From Hyphomicrobiaceae bacterium (GTDB taxonomy: Bacteria > Pseudomonadota > Alphaproteobacteria > Rhizobiales > Hyphomicrobiaceae): a stretch of 64,000 nucleotides of DNA. The notes below the pieces were generated by a model, which worked only from the letters and a program-made list of their open reading frames with translations, was not told where the DNA came from and did not search any database. The DNA is taken from assembly GCA_020638035.1 (NCBI GenBank), contig JACKJI010000011.1, positions 5,405 through 69,404 of the forward strand, written 5' to 3'. This document shows positions 37,354 through 45,357 of the stretch, piece after piece. The translations under genes and the position numbers were made by a program. Position 1 is the first letter of the stretch. The number at the start of each line of letters is the position of its first letter.

Positions 37354-37764
37354 ATGCCAACCGCACTCGAGGGGAATGCCCGCGGCAACCCTCTGACCGA
37401 GGTGCTCTCTGAAAAGAACGCCTCGAAAGCCCTTCTGGACAAGATCTGCTTCTGGCTCGACGACGCCAAGGCAGAGAAGATCGTCACGATCGATCTGGAG
37501 GGCAAGACGACAATCGGCGACTACATGGTGATTGCCACCGGTCGGACCGATCGTCATGTCGGCGCCATCGCCGATCAGCTTCAGCGCAAGCTCAAGGAGG
37601 CCGGCTTCGCGCGCACGCGCGTCGAAGGCACTGAATCGTGCGACTGGGTGCTGATCGATACCGGAGACATCGTTGTCCACGTTTTCCGTCCCGAGGTCCG
37701 AGATTTCTACAACCTCGAGAAGATGTGGAGCGTCGACCGCCCGCCGGAAGCAACTGCACACTAG
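37354..37764 (+). CDS. rsfS: Ribosomal silencing factor RsfS
   Basis: A 136-residue DUF143/RsfS protein that binds uL14 on the large ribosomal subunit and blocks subunit joining during starvation. Family motifs include DYMVIATGRTDRHVGAIAD, the ESCDWVLIDTGDIVVHVF segment and the RDFYNLEKMW end. It lies 239 bases after nadD, a gap in which I see no gene, and before rlmH. Confidence 0.93.
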   Translation: MPTALEGNARGNPLTEVLSEKNASKALLDKICFWLDDAKAEKIVTIDLEGKTTIGDYMVIATGRTDRHVGAIADQLQRKLKEAGFARTRVEGTESCDWVLIDTGDIVVHVFRPEVRDFYNLEKMWSVDRPPEATAH

Positions 37765-37936
37765 AGCTTCACGAGCTGAAGTCTGTGGTTGCCGCGCGCA
37801 GGACATGCACCTCACGAGGGGGTAGCGCGTGATTGGGAACCCGTAAAGCGAGAGCGCGCGGCAAGGCATCCGGCGCACGCGCTGCCATTCACTGTCTGCG
37901 GGCCATGGGGATCGGCATCCGCCGCCGGGACTATTC

Positions 37937-38419
37937 ATGCGCCTGACGATTGCGACTATCGGCCGACTTAAGGACGACGGCGAGACCGGGATGATCGCGC
38001 GCTATCAAAAGCGCATCGACCAGACTGGTCGCGCGGTGGCGCTCGGCCCCTTGCGGATCATCGAGCTTTCCGAAGCCCGCCACGCCAATGCGCCGCAGCG
38101 CAAAGCGGACGAGGCTTCGCGCCTCGTTTCCGCAGCGGGGTCCGCCGACCGCCGCATTGCCCTCGACGAAACCGGGCAGCTCATGACCAGTGCTGCGTTT
38201 GCGGAGGTGCTACGGGCTGCGCGTGACGACGGCACACGCGAGACGGCGTTCCTGATCGGCGGGCCGGACGGACATGGCGAAGCGGCCTTGTCGAGCGCGA
38301 ACCTTGTGCTCGCACTCGGGCGCATGACGCTTCCGCACGGGCTCGCCCGTGTAGTCCTTGTCGAGCAGATCTATCGCGCGCTGACCATCATTTCCGGCCA
38401 CCCCTATCATCGCGCCTGA
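37937..38419 (+). CDS. rlmH: 23S rRNA pseudouridine-1915 N3-methyltransferase RlmH
   Basis: A 160-residue SPOUT methyltransferase that modifies pseudouridine 1915 in 23S rRNA helix 69. The knot region FLIGGPDGHGEAA and the C-terminal RVVLVEQIYRALTIISGHPYHR are typical. In many Rhizobiales the order continues with EnvC and CtpA genes; here it is followed by gene remnants instead. Confidence 0.93.
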   Translation: MRLTIATIGRLKDDGETGMIARYQKRIDQTGRAVALGPLRIIELSEARHANAPQRKADEASRLVSAAGSADRRIALDETGQLMTSAAFAEVLRAARDDGTRETAFLIGGPDGHGEAALSSANLVLALGRMTLPHGLARVVLVEQIYRALTIISGHPYHRA

Positions 38420-38448
38420 CCCTGACAGCGCGACGGCCGCGCCTGCTT

Positions 38449-38760
38449 CTACATTCGGTGCACCAGCCGGTCCATGAGCCGCATCGGCAGCACGCGCTTC
38501 AGTCCTGCCGCGACATAGGTCGGCGTCGTCACGAAGTAGCGCAGCCGGGGTCGCGGCGATTCGAGCGCGAGCACCAACTTGTCGACCACGGCATCGGGCT
38601 CCAGCTTGAACCTCTGCTTGCCGCCTGCTTCCATGGCCTTGAGGCGGGCTTCGTAGGTCGCGCGGTGCACCGAGCCCTCGATGTCGATCGACTCGCGAAA
38701 GATGCGAAGTGCGGTGTCCACGAAACGCGTGCGGATCGGACCCGGTCGCGGTGGCCGGCC
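38449..38760 (-). pseudogene. C-terminal remnant of a short-chain dehydrogenase
   Basis: About 100 codons match the C-terminal end of an SDR protein: PGPIRTRF (the loop after the NAD-binding core), followed by the substrate-side helices and a basic tail. The frame stays open upstream of about 38760, but the products there no longer resemble the family, so the Rossmann fold and the YxxxK active site are absent. The fragment from ATG 38721 is 90 residues. It is not expected to be active. Confidence 0.6.
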
Positions 38761-39275
38761 ATACGACCGGGACCGCTTCGCGCGCTGATCGTGTCACCGT
38801 GCTGATCGTCATGGCTCCCGGCAGCCGCGGCATCCGCAGATGGAACAAAACCGCCGACCCGATGCTGTGTGTCGAGGGGACGTGCTATATCGCGGATGGT
38901 CCGGGCAAAGCCGCACGCAGTCTCAGCAGGAGCAAGGCCTTCGGCCCCAGCGTAGCCCTTGGAGATCGCGCCGGTGCTTGCAACAACACGCTGTCTTGCG
39001 TGTTCCGCAACGTCGAGCTGCCTGGCACTACCGCCTGGATGCAACCGATCGACCTGCGTATCGTTCGTCACGATCGCCGTGAGGCACGCCGCGTCGCGGC
39101 CGACCCGACTTGCAACATTGAGCGAGGTTATCTCGCCTGCCAACGGACCATCGAAGCAGCCGACTATCGTGCGTGGATCGTGCCTGAGGACCTTGCCCGC
39201 GCGGCCGGACCATCAGCGCTGCAAACCGCGTTGGAGAACGGGCTTGCGACCCGCGTGCTCGCACACAAGCATTGA
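38709..39275 (+). CDS. Hypothetical Cys-containing protein, possibly a 5'-truncated gene
   Basis: The frame encodes up to 188 residues. The part from about residue 35 looks like a real protein with paired cysteines (CVEGTCY, CNNTLSCVF, CNIERGYLAC) and a helical end. The first 30 residues overlap the SDR remnant on the other strand and look unlike coding sequence. The real start is unclear; an ATG lies near 38812. I do not recognise a named family. It may be the 3' end of a longer gene cut at the same junction as the SDR remnant. Confidence 0.45.
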   Translation: MRCPRNACGSDPVAVAGHTTGTASRADRVTVLIVMAPGSRGIRRWNKTADPMLCVEGTCYIADGPGKAARSLSRSKAFGPSVALGDRAGACNNTLSCVFRNVELPGTTAWMQPIDLRIVRHDRREARRVAADPTCNIERGYLACQRTIEAADYRAWIVPEDLARAAGPSALQTALENGLATRVLAHKH

Positions 39276-39285
39276 CGCGAGCCTT

Positions 39286-39437
39286 TTCACGCTGAACCGC
39301 GTGGCACTTCAGCTGAACAGGCTTCTTGCGTTGAGCATGTTCTTCACGCTGAACCGCGTGGCACTTCAGCTGAACAGGCTTCTTGCGTTGAGCATGTTCT
39401 TCACGCTGAACCGCGTGGCACTTCAGCTGAACATGCT
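39286..39437. repeat. 57-bp tandem repeat built of a hairpin element
   Basis: Units at 39286-39342 and 39343-39399 are identical, and a third partial unit runs to 39433. Each unit contains CGCTGAACCGCGTGG followed by CACTTCAGCTGAACA, with the 10-bp palindrome TTCAGCTGAA. The last copy is flanked by AGCATGTTC (39391-39399) and GAACATGCT (39429-39437), so the full element is a long imperfect hairpin like REP elements. The surrounding gap 39276-39590 has no gene I can support. Confidence 0.85.
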
Positions 39438-39590
39438 GTGATCCAAACACTTGTGCTGCCGTGCATGGATTCCGGTCTTGGAGCAGGTCTGACCTCGGTG
39501 GGTTCACTTCCACGATCGTGGCCAGCACTAAGATCTTGTTTGAGAGCCTGACATGACCGCAGCGTCTGCGGCAGGCCGTGAGCGTAGACG

Positions 39591-40862
39591 TCAATAGGGC
39601 CAGTACATGCTGTGCGGCCAAGCTTCGCGATGATCAAGCGGACCGCGCGCGCGCTTGGCTGGCGCGGCGCTCCCCGATTTCGTCGTCGCAGTGCTCTTGC
39701 GCGCAGGCTTGCCGGTACCCGAGTGACCACCGGACGACTGCTGGTCGATGTTGTTCTTCGACAATGCCGGGTCTGGTACGCTTCGGTCAGCCTCCGCGGA
39801 AGCCGGCGGCGCACTCTGGGACATCTGCGGGTCGGATGCGGCGGCCGACTCGCTCGTCAGCAGCGCAACATCGAGCCTCGGCGCTCTATCGGCGTCCGGT
39901 CCTGGCCCATTCACCAGAAGGACTGCCGTACCAGGCACAAGGCCGTGTGCCAGCCGCGCCGCGTCGGTTCCGTTCCGGAAGCGAATGCGCCGCATGGCCG
40001 CCTCCGCCTTGTCGGCGACGACGTGCTCGGCCGTCGCAACGTCATCGAGAGCAAATGCGAGCCACTGCGTCTCGCGCTCCTCGTCTCCAGAAGAAATGAG
40101 AATCGCGACATGCTGCCCGAGCGGCACGTCCGCCTCTTCGATCTCGATTGGCAACCGCTCGACAACACGGCCGCCGCGCATCACATAGGCCGACGCGTCA
40201 GCCTGCGAGAACACCAGCGAGACAAGATTGTCCGAACCTGTGCCGGACGGCGTCCCACTCTCTGCCGCCGCAAGATTTGCCTGGTCCGGCTGAAGACTCG
40301 CCGCCGTCAGTACTTCGAGCTTGCGCAGCTCGGGCTGGGCGAATCTCGCTACCGGATTGTCGATGCTGCCGGTCTCGAGTGGATCGACGAACGGCCCGGG
40401 CGCCGAGAAGACCTGAGGTCCCGACCGCTCGCGCGCGATGATCACCGAAGCGCCCTGTTGCGTCGCCTCAGCGAGCAGCCCGGCCAAATCGTCAGGCAAT
40501 CTCAGCGGGTCCTGGGTGTCGGCCGCCGACTCATCCGCAGGCATCAGCTCAATGCCCCGCCAGGTACGTGTGTCAGTGCTCTGCTGATCTCGTCCCGGTA
40601 CGAGGTAAACGCCGGAGAGCGACGTGTCCGACGAACTCAGCGTCGATATGCCGATCTCCTGGCCACTGCGGTAGACGTGCACGATACGCTCGCCCGGTGA
40701 GGCGACGATCGTTACCGGCCCGTCCGGGGCGACCGTCGGGCTCCAAACAAAACGACCATCGGCAAGGCCAGACCGGTTCTGATAACGCTCCGCATCCGCA
40801 GCCGGTCCTGCTGCGAGAACCAGCGCGAATATTAGACTCAGAAATGCACGGCGCTTCGGCAT
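39591..40862 (-). CDS. L,D-transpeptidase (YkuD)-like exported protein lacking the catalytic motif
   Basis: A 423-residue protein with a signal peptide (residues 1-24). Residues about 33-150 follow the Rhizobiales L,D-transpeptidase pattern: FVWSPTVAPDGPVTIVASPG, VHVYRSGQEIGISTLSS, then RTWRGIEL and RLPDDLAGLLAEATQQGASVIIA. Where active enzymes have the HxGxxxSHGCVR catalytic motif, this protein has ELMPADESAADTQDPLRLP: no catalytic Cys or His. The middle segment is also shortened. The C-terminal 70 residues are a disordered Ser/Lys-rich tail. Start ATG 40862 is chosen for the signal peptide. Probably a pseudoenzyme. Confidence 0.68.
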   Translation of the reverse strand: MPKRRAFLSLIFALVLAAGPAADAERYQNRSGLADGRFVWSPTVAPDGPVTIVASPGERIVHVYRSGQEIGISTLSSSDTSLSGVYLVPGRDQQSTDTRTWRGIELMPADESAADTQDPLRLPDDLAGLLAEATQQGASVIIARERSGPQVFSAPGPFVDPLETGSIDNPVARFAQPELRKLEVLTAASLQPDQANLAAAESGTPSGTGSDNLVSLVFSQADASAYVMRGGRVVERLPIEIEEADVPLGQHVAILISSGDEERETQWLAFALDDVATAEHVVADKAEAAMRRIRFRNGTDAARLAHGLVPGTAVLLVNGPGPDADRAPRLDVALLTSESAAASDPQMSQSAPPASAEADRSVPDPALSKNNIDQQSSGGHSGTGKPARKSTATTKSGSAAPAKRARGPLDHREAWPHSMYWPY

Positions 40863-41289
40863 CGAGAATCCAGCTTCACAGTCCGCCTCTCCGGATGATG
40901 AAAGGCGAATCGGAGAGATTTTTTTGGAGTATAGCCACCGTCGGCCGGATGCCACGTGCAGGCGAACCACGCTGCCGGGCAAACGTCAAAGCTCCACAGA
41001 AGAAACGCGCCGGACGGTACAGAAGGCGGTCTTATGCTCGTAATGTCAGAATGTTCGGCCGCAAATGCCAAAGTCCGGCGCCATTTTTTCGCAGAGCGCC
41101 AGTCGCTGAAGCGCGTTGCGCTTCAGCGGAAAAAACTTCCTGCAAACAGGTGGATAGAGTGCGGTGGCGCTCTTAACCGATCCACGGGCACTCCCGATCG
41201 ACGTTCCGGATTGGTCAACCTTGGATACGTCTGTTATTCGCCGCCCGCTCACCCGCCGCGCGGGTACCCGTTGCAACTGCCGCCAGCAC
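40863..41289. other. Gap between the L,D-transpeptidase homologue and infA
   Basis: About 427 bases with no supported gene. It contains the perfect hairpin at 41104-41128, described separately. It should hold the promoter of the L,D-transpeptidase-like gene. Confidence 0.5.
41104..41128. repeat. Perfect 11-bp inverted repeat related to the dispersed hairpin family
   Basis: CGCTGAAGCGC (41104-41114) and GCGCTTCAGCG (41118-41128) pair perfectly around a GTT loop. The arms share CGCTGAA and CTTCAGC with the repeats at 15171 and 39286. A run of six A follows on the plus strand, so read on the minus strand six T come before, not after, the stem. A rho-independent terminator is therefore unlikely in either direction. 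Confidence 0.7.
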
Positions 41290-41565
41290 TCAACGGCGAC
41301 GGTTGGCTCCAGGCCCGCCAGACGACATCGGCGCGGGACCGCGCTGATCCTTGTGGCGGAAATTGATGCGGCCCTTCGTCAGGTCGTAGGGCGTCATTTC
41401 GATCGTGACGCGATCGCCGGCGAGGATGCGGATGCGGTTCTTCTTCATGCGCCCGGACGTGTAGGCGATCACCTCGTGGCCGTTGTCCAGCTTCACGCGG
41501 CAGCGGGCGTCCGGCAGAACCTCGTCCACCACACCCTCGAACTCGAGCATCTCTTCCTTAGCCAT
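41290..41565 (-). CDS. infA: Translation initiation factor IF-1
   Basis: A 91-residue OB-fold protein that binds the ribosomal A site during initiation. The family core (residues 1-72) is well conserved: MAKEEMLEFEGVV, HEVIAYTSGRMKKNRIRI, GDRVTIEMTPYDLTKGRI. A 19-residue Gly/Pro/Arg-rich tail extends beyond the usual 72 residues, as in several Rhizobiales. Essential gene. Confidence 0.95.
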   Translation of the reverse strand: MAKEEMLEFEGVVDEVLPDARCRVKLDNGHEVIAYTSGRMKKNRIRILAGDRVTIEMTPYDLTKGRINFRHKDQRGPAPMSSGGPGANRRR

Positions 41566-41612
41566 TCAAACTCCTCGTCATACCTTCCGTCCGCGATCCT
41601 CGTTAGCACAAC

Positions 41613-41635
41613 GGGAGCAGCTCGCCGCTGCTCCC
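41613..41635 (-). terminator. Hairpin downstream of the cold-shock gene
   Basis: A perfect 9-bp stem GGGAGCAGC / GCTGCTCCC with a TCGCC loop lies 46 bases after the csp stop, between it and infA. On the minus strand the following sequence is GTTGTGC, a weak U tract, so it may terminate or stabilise the csp transcript. Confidence 0.4.
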
Positions 41636-41680
41636 GCAGGTCTTCGTCGAACGGAAGACGTGGTCCGTTATAACCGCTGA

Positions 41681-41887
41681 TCAGACGGCGCGCAGATTGG
41701 TCGCGGCGATCTTGCCGTTGCGGCCACGCTCGGTCTCGAAGGAAACCTTCTGGCCCTCGTTGAGCGTGGACATGCCGGCGCGCTCGACAGCCGAAATATG
41801 AACGAAGACGTCGCTGCCGCCCTCTTCCGGCTGAATGAACCCGTAGCCCTTCTGATTATTGAACCACTTCACAGTGCCGTTCGCCAT
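41681..41887 (-). CDS. Cold-shock domain protein (CspA family)
   Basis: A 68-residue nucleic-acid chaperone. The RNP motifs KGYGFIQ and DVFVHI are intact. ATG 41887 follows a GGAGG at good distance; the in-frame start four codons upstream is rejected. A 349-base gap precedes it (41888-42236), in which I see no gene; it may contain a long 5' untranslated region, as is usual for cold-shock genes. Confidence 0.95.
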   Translation of the reverse strand: MANGTVKWFNNQKGYGFIQPEEGGSDVFVHISAVERAGMSTLNEGQKVSFETERGRNGKIAATNLRAV

Positions 41888-42236
41888 GAATGCCTCCAAG
41901 CAAGTGGCGTTTCCCTCGGGCGGAATTACCCTCAGGACTCAAATCGCGCGTTGGAGACTTCTAGTAGGCAGTGCAGTGCAGGCCGGGTAGAGCAGACCAA
42001 AGCGTGTTCGATGGCGCTCTATATGACGCGACTTGCGACCGAACGCAAGGTAAAGCCCAGCAAAAATGACGCGCATGAGGCCTAGGCGAGCAGTCGGAAT
42101 TCACCCGGCTTACGCTCGCGTAAAGCGCAAGGCGGCAGTGGTGCGAGGCATTCGGTGAAAAGTAAATGCTCTGGCATACCACCGCACGTGCAGTGCAAGG
42201 GGACCGCGGAGGTAACCGTGCTAAGGCTAACCCCCG

Positions 42237-42686
42237 TCAGCGCACATCCGAGGCAGGCCGAGGATCAGGCTGCGCACGAATATGCTCGGCCAGCGCAACG
42301 AGATCGTCGATGGCGCTGGCCGGCAGGACGACCGGGTGTGCATTGGCAGGCAGATCGGCACGCAACCGCCCGCGCCCCTCGATCGCCAGAAAGGCCGGGT
42401 GTGGTCTGCGCGCATAGAAGGTCTCAAACCTGGTCCGCCAGTCCGGGAAGGCCTTTGCCAGCAGGCGGAAAGACGGCGTTGATCCGATCCCGCCGTATCG
42501 ATTGTCTTCGCTGACGACGTGGCATCGTGCACAATGCTGCGCGGCGAGCCGCCGCCCTTCGGCCACCTCGCCCGCACTGGCTGAGGTTGTAGCAAGGAAG
42601 ACGGCAAGCCCGGCTGCGACGGCGATTGCACTCTGCTCACGGGCGCCAGGACATAGCGGTGGTCGATCGCCTTTCTCACGCGACAT
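42237..42686 (-). CDS. Periplasmic c-type cytochrome
   Basis: A 149-residue protein with an N-terminal hydrophobic export segment (about residues 18-38) and one heme c motif, CARCH, near residue 52. The mature part resembles small monoheme cytochromes. The partner is not known. The start at 42686 lies within the last codons of the preceding hypothetical gene (11-base overlap), so both are probably cotranslated. A start 15 codons upstream is also possible. Confidence 0.75.
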   Translation of the reverse strand: MSREKGDRPPLCPGAREQSAIAVAAGLAVFLATTSASAGEVAEGRRLAAQHCARCHVVSEDNRYGGIGSTPSFRLLAKAFPDWRTRFETFYARRPHPAFLAIEGRGRLRADLPANAHPVVLPASAIDDLVALAEHIRAQPDPRPASDVR

Positions 42687-43233
42687 CGTTGCGTCCACAA
42701 TTGTCGGCTGCGTGCAGAGCCGCCCTGACACGAGCGCGATACCGAGCCGCTTTCACCTCGCCCACCGGCATGCAGACGGGACAGTCGCACAGCCGCAGCG
42801 GCTTGTTCTTGGCTTCCGGCCAATAGCGCCAACCGATTGCCTTGGGCAGCACTCTTGCCCCTAGAATCTCGCGCGGCGTGATCCGCCTCGGCACCATCAC
42901 CTCGAAGCCGCGCGGATCGCGTGCGGCACGGATGATGCCAACTGCCTCCGCCGTGCTGACCTCCTGCGCCGGGCTGCCGAAATGCCGGCAATAGACCTTC
43001 TCGCCATCATTGATCCTGAACCGCACCGCGACCAGCGTCGTGGCACCGGATCGCTTCAGTTCTCGCGCCCACGACAGCGTTAAAGTATAGCTCTCCAGCA
43101 CCGGAAACGCCCAGACGACGCGGTCATGCGTAACGCCAGCGATATCGCCGGGCGAAACCCGCCGCGGCTCAAGCCCGCTTCGCAGTATGCGGGCGCGAGC
43201 ATTCTCCGGGGCGATATGAACAAGAATGGCTAT
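42676..43233 (-). CDS. Conserved-looking hypothetical protein, start codon unresolved
   Basis: The first ATG/GTG in frame is the GTG at 43101 (141 residues), but protein-like sequence continues upstream in the same frame to about 43233: VHIAPENARARILRSGLEP, then GVTHDRVVWAFPVL. An in-frame ATA at 43231-43233 follows a GGAG by eight bases; no ATG, GTG or TTG exists there. The HxxPxxxxxILxxGL opening resembles ADP-ribosyltransferase-fold proteins such as DarT or Tpt1, a weak hint. The C-terminus has CDCPVC. It may use a rare start or be frame-damaged at its 5' end. It overlaps a cytochrome c gene by 11 bases. Confidence 0.6.
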   Translation of the reverse strand: MAILVHIAPENARARILRSGLEPRRVSPGDIAGVTHDRVVWAFPVLESYTLTLSWARELKRSGATTLVAVRFRINDGEKVYCRHFGSPAQEVSTAEAVGIIRAARDPRGFEVMVPRRITPREILGARVLPKAIGWRYWPEAKNKPLRLCDCPVCMPVGEVKAARYRARVRAALHAADNCGRNDVA

Positions 43234-43664
43234 TGACCCAACTCCGTGGCGATTAGGGCAGGTTCGATCTTGGCGGAAACACTTCAGTCCGCTGCGGACT
43301 ACTCTAGGTTCTTGCTTAAGAGTCTGAACTCACGTCTTCAAAGGAAGCGCGCATGTTTCCATCTAAGACGATCAGGCTCCGTAGACATCAGCGTAAAACC
43401 TTAACGGCCGTGCTGAACGAAACAAGCCCGGCATTCCGGTCCGCGGGCGTGCAGCATACGGACAGCAAGATCACTCCCGTTTCCTTTGACTGGTTATCTG
43501 ACAATCGGTCGCCGCGATTAAAACATCGGCTGGATACGAAGATCCGCATGCAGTCAGCCGATGACAGATCATGGTGACTGGCTCGTCGAACATCGGCAGA
43601 CTGGCGCCGGATCGATGCCGTTCGTCATCGCCAGCAACATTTGCAACGCCCCGGGCCAGACTCA
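43234..43664. other. Gap before the TauE/SafE gene
   Basis: About 430 bases without a supported gene. The plus-strand ORF at 43353-43577 (74 codons) has no family resemblance and a basic, low-information composition. The region separates divergent genes and should hold their promoters. Confidence 0.5.
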
Positions 43665-44399
43665 ATGACCACCGCCGAGATGCTGATCGCTGCCGCGGGA
43701 CTTGCCATCGCCGGTCTCGTCAAAGGGGCCACGGGTATCGGCTATTCGACGACGGCGCTCCCCATCGTCGCGCTTGCAATCGGGCTGGAGCGCGCCATGC
43801 CGCTCGTCATCCTGCCTTCCCTCAGCTCAAACCTTTCGGTCATGTTGGGCGCCTCCGAGTTCCGCTCCTCCCTATATCGCTTCCGCACTCTCTATGTGGC
43901 CCTCGTTCCGGGTCTCATGACAGGGCTCTATCTTCTGGCGCGCGTGCCAACCTCAAGCGCGGCACGCGTGCTGGGGTTCGTTATCCTCGCCTACGCGCTC
44001 TACACGTCGGTACGTCCGGATCTCCGTATCGCAAATGCACACGAGAGCTGGCTCAACGTCCCGGTCGGCTTCTGCAACGGCCTGATCAACGGCTTGACCG
44101 GTTCGCAGATCATGCCTGTGGTGCCCTATGCATTGTCGCTCGGTCTGGCGCCCGACGCACTGCTGCAACTCACCAACATCGCCTTTACGCTTTCGTCACT
44201 CGTCATGATCGGCGGCCTGGCCAAGATCGGATTCCTGAGTGACGGTGTCCTGCTGCTGTCCATCTGCGGGATAATTCCCGGGCTCACCGGCGTGGCCGCC
44301 GGAGCGCGACTGCGCCGGCATATCAGCCCGGCGGCCTTCCGAAAGGCGGTTCTGGTGGTGCTGTCGATCATGGCGGCACTGTTGATCGTGGGCCGCTGA
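43665..44399 (+). CDS. TauE/SafE family membrane transporter
   Basis: A 244-residue membrane protein with about eight hydrophobic helices. The N-terminal GLVKGATGIGYSTTALPI and central GFCNGLINGLTGSQIMPVVPY repeats are typical of TauE/SafE, a family of anion (sulfite, sulfoacetate) exporters. The substrate is not known. ATG 43665 is chosen; the upstream in-frame start at 43641 adds eight polar residues. Confidence 0.82.
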   Translation: MTTAEMLIAAAGLAIAGLVKGATGIGYSTTALPIVALAIGLERAMPLVILPSLSSNLSVMLGASEFRSSLYRFRTLYVALVPGLMTGLYLLARVPTSSAARVLGFVILAYALYTSVRPDLRIANAHESWLNVPVGFCNGLINGLTGSQIMPVVPYALSLGLAPDALLQLTNIAFTLSSLVMIGGLAKIGFLSDGVLLLSICGIIPGLTGVAAGARLRRHISPAAFRKAVLVVLSIMAALLIVGR

Positions 44400-44488
44400 G
44401 CTGCGGCGCGCGCAACGGTTACGTGGCCGACGCGGGCATGTGGCTTCTCCTGCCAACTGCAAACCGTTCCAAACCGTCATCGCCGCAC

Positions 44489-44502
44489 TTGACGCTTAGC
44501 AA
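44489..44502. promoter_or_regulatory. Possible Fnr/Dnr-like half-palindrome before the Crp/Fnr gene
   Basis: TTGAC-GCTT-AGCAA resembles the Fnr/Nnr operator, but its right half is imperfect. It lies 46 bases before the ATG of the regulator gene and could mediate autoregulation. Weak on sequence alone. Confidence 0.25.
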
Positions 44503-44548
44503 CCGACCTAGTCTAAAAGTGTGTCCGCAAAACCGAGGATTGCGCTGA

Positions 44549-45244
44549 ATGGATCAGCACGATTGGCAGGTCGTACGCTCTACGCCGTTGTTTGGAGCGC
44601 TTCCGCGCGAGGCCGCCGACCGAATTATCGGCGGACTGGGCGCGCGCGTTTATGATCGCGGTGTTCTGCTGTTCGAACAGGGCACGCCCGCAATTGCCTT
44701 TTTCGTCGTGCTTGAAGGCTGGGTGAAGATTTACCGAACCACGCCAGAGGGCCACGAGACTGTCGTTGCCACGTTCCGGCGTGGTGAAACCTTCGCGGAA
44801 GCGGCAATCTTCATGGGTGGACGCTATCCCGTCAGCGCAGAGACCGTCACCACCTGCCGGCTCGTGCGCGTCAACGGCGAAACGCTGCGCCGCGCCATTC
44901 ACGATCAGCCCGACCTGGCGCTGGCGATGCTGGCCTCCGCGTCCCACCACCTAAAGGCGCTCGTGGAACAGATCGAGCAGATGAAGCGCATGACGGGACC
45001 ACAGCGTCTCGCCGACTTCCTCGTCCGGCTCTGCCCATGCCAGCATGGTTCGTGCACGATCCACCTTCCCTATGAGAAGGCGCTTATCGCGAACCGCCTC
45101 GGCATGAAGCCGGAAAGCCTGTCACGCGCGCTTGGCAAGCTGAAGCCTCTCGGCGTCTCGGTCGATCGCGAAACCGTCGCCATCGAGGATGCGCGCAAGC
45201 TCTCGCTGTTCGTCGAGGAAAGCGGCGACGACGAATTCGCATGA
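44549..45244 (+). CDS. Crp/Fnr-family regulator, probable Dnr/Nnr-type NO regulator
   Basis: A 231-residue regulator: cyclic-nucleotide-binding fold (about residues 12-130, with LFEQGTPAIAFFVVLEGWVKIYR and ETFAEAAIFM), a dimer helix, and a C-terminal HTH_Crp domain with the recognition helix in ANRLGMKPESLSRALGKL. The FNR-type N-terminal cysteine cluster is absent, so it is not an oxygen sensor of the FNR type; Dnr-like proteins sense NO through heme. A CPCQHGSC motif (about residues 162-169) lies before the HTH. It sits next to the heme d1 genes, which suggests it controls nir and nor. Confidence 0.78.
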   Translation: MDQHDWQVVRSTPLFGALPREAADRIIGGLGARVYDRGVLLFEQGTPAIAFFVVLEGWVKIYRTTPEGHETVVATFRRGETFAEAAIFMGGRYPVSAETVTTCRLVRVNGETLRRAIHDQPDLALAMLASASHHLKALVEQIEQMKRMTGPQRLADFLVRLCPCQHGSCTIHLPYEKALIANRLGMKPESLSRALGKLKPLGVSVDRETVAIEDARKLSLFVEESGDDEFA

Positions 45245-45357
45245 ACCGGGATGCGCCCGGGCACGCATTATCGCCGCGCGCACACGTATGACATGTACGC
45301 CACCATGCCTACCACGCGCTCAGCGTGCGTGAGGCATGTGCGCGTCGACGCACCTGA

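Noticed and set aside
39286..39437. CRISPR array
   Set aside because: Repeat units are directly adjacent with no variable spacers, and no cas gene is present in the window.
41104..41128. Rho-independent terminator for infA or the L,D-transpeptidase homologue
   Set aside because: The A/T run lies on the wrong side of the stem for the direction of either neighbouring transcript.
43353..43577. Plus-strand ORF of 74 codons before the TauE/SafE gene
   Set aside because: No family resemblance and no supporting context.
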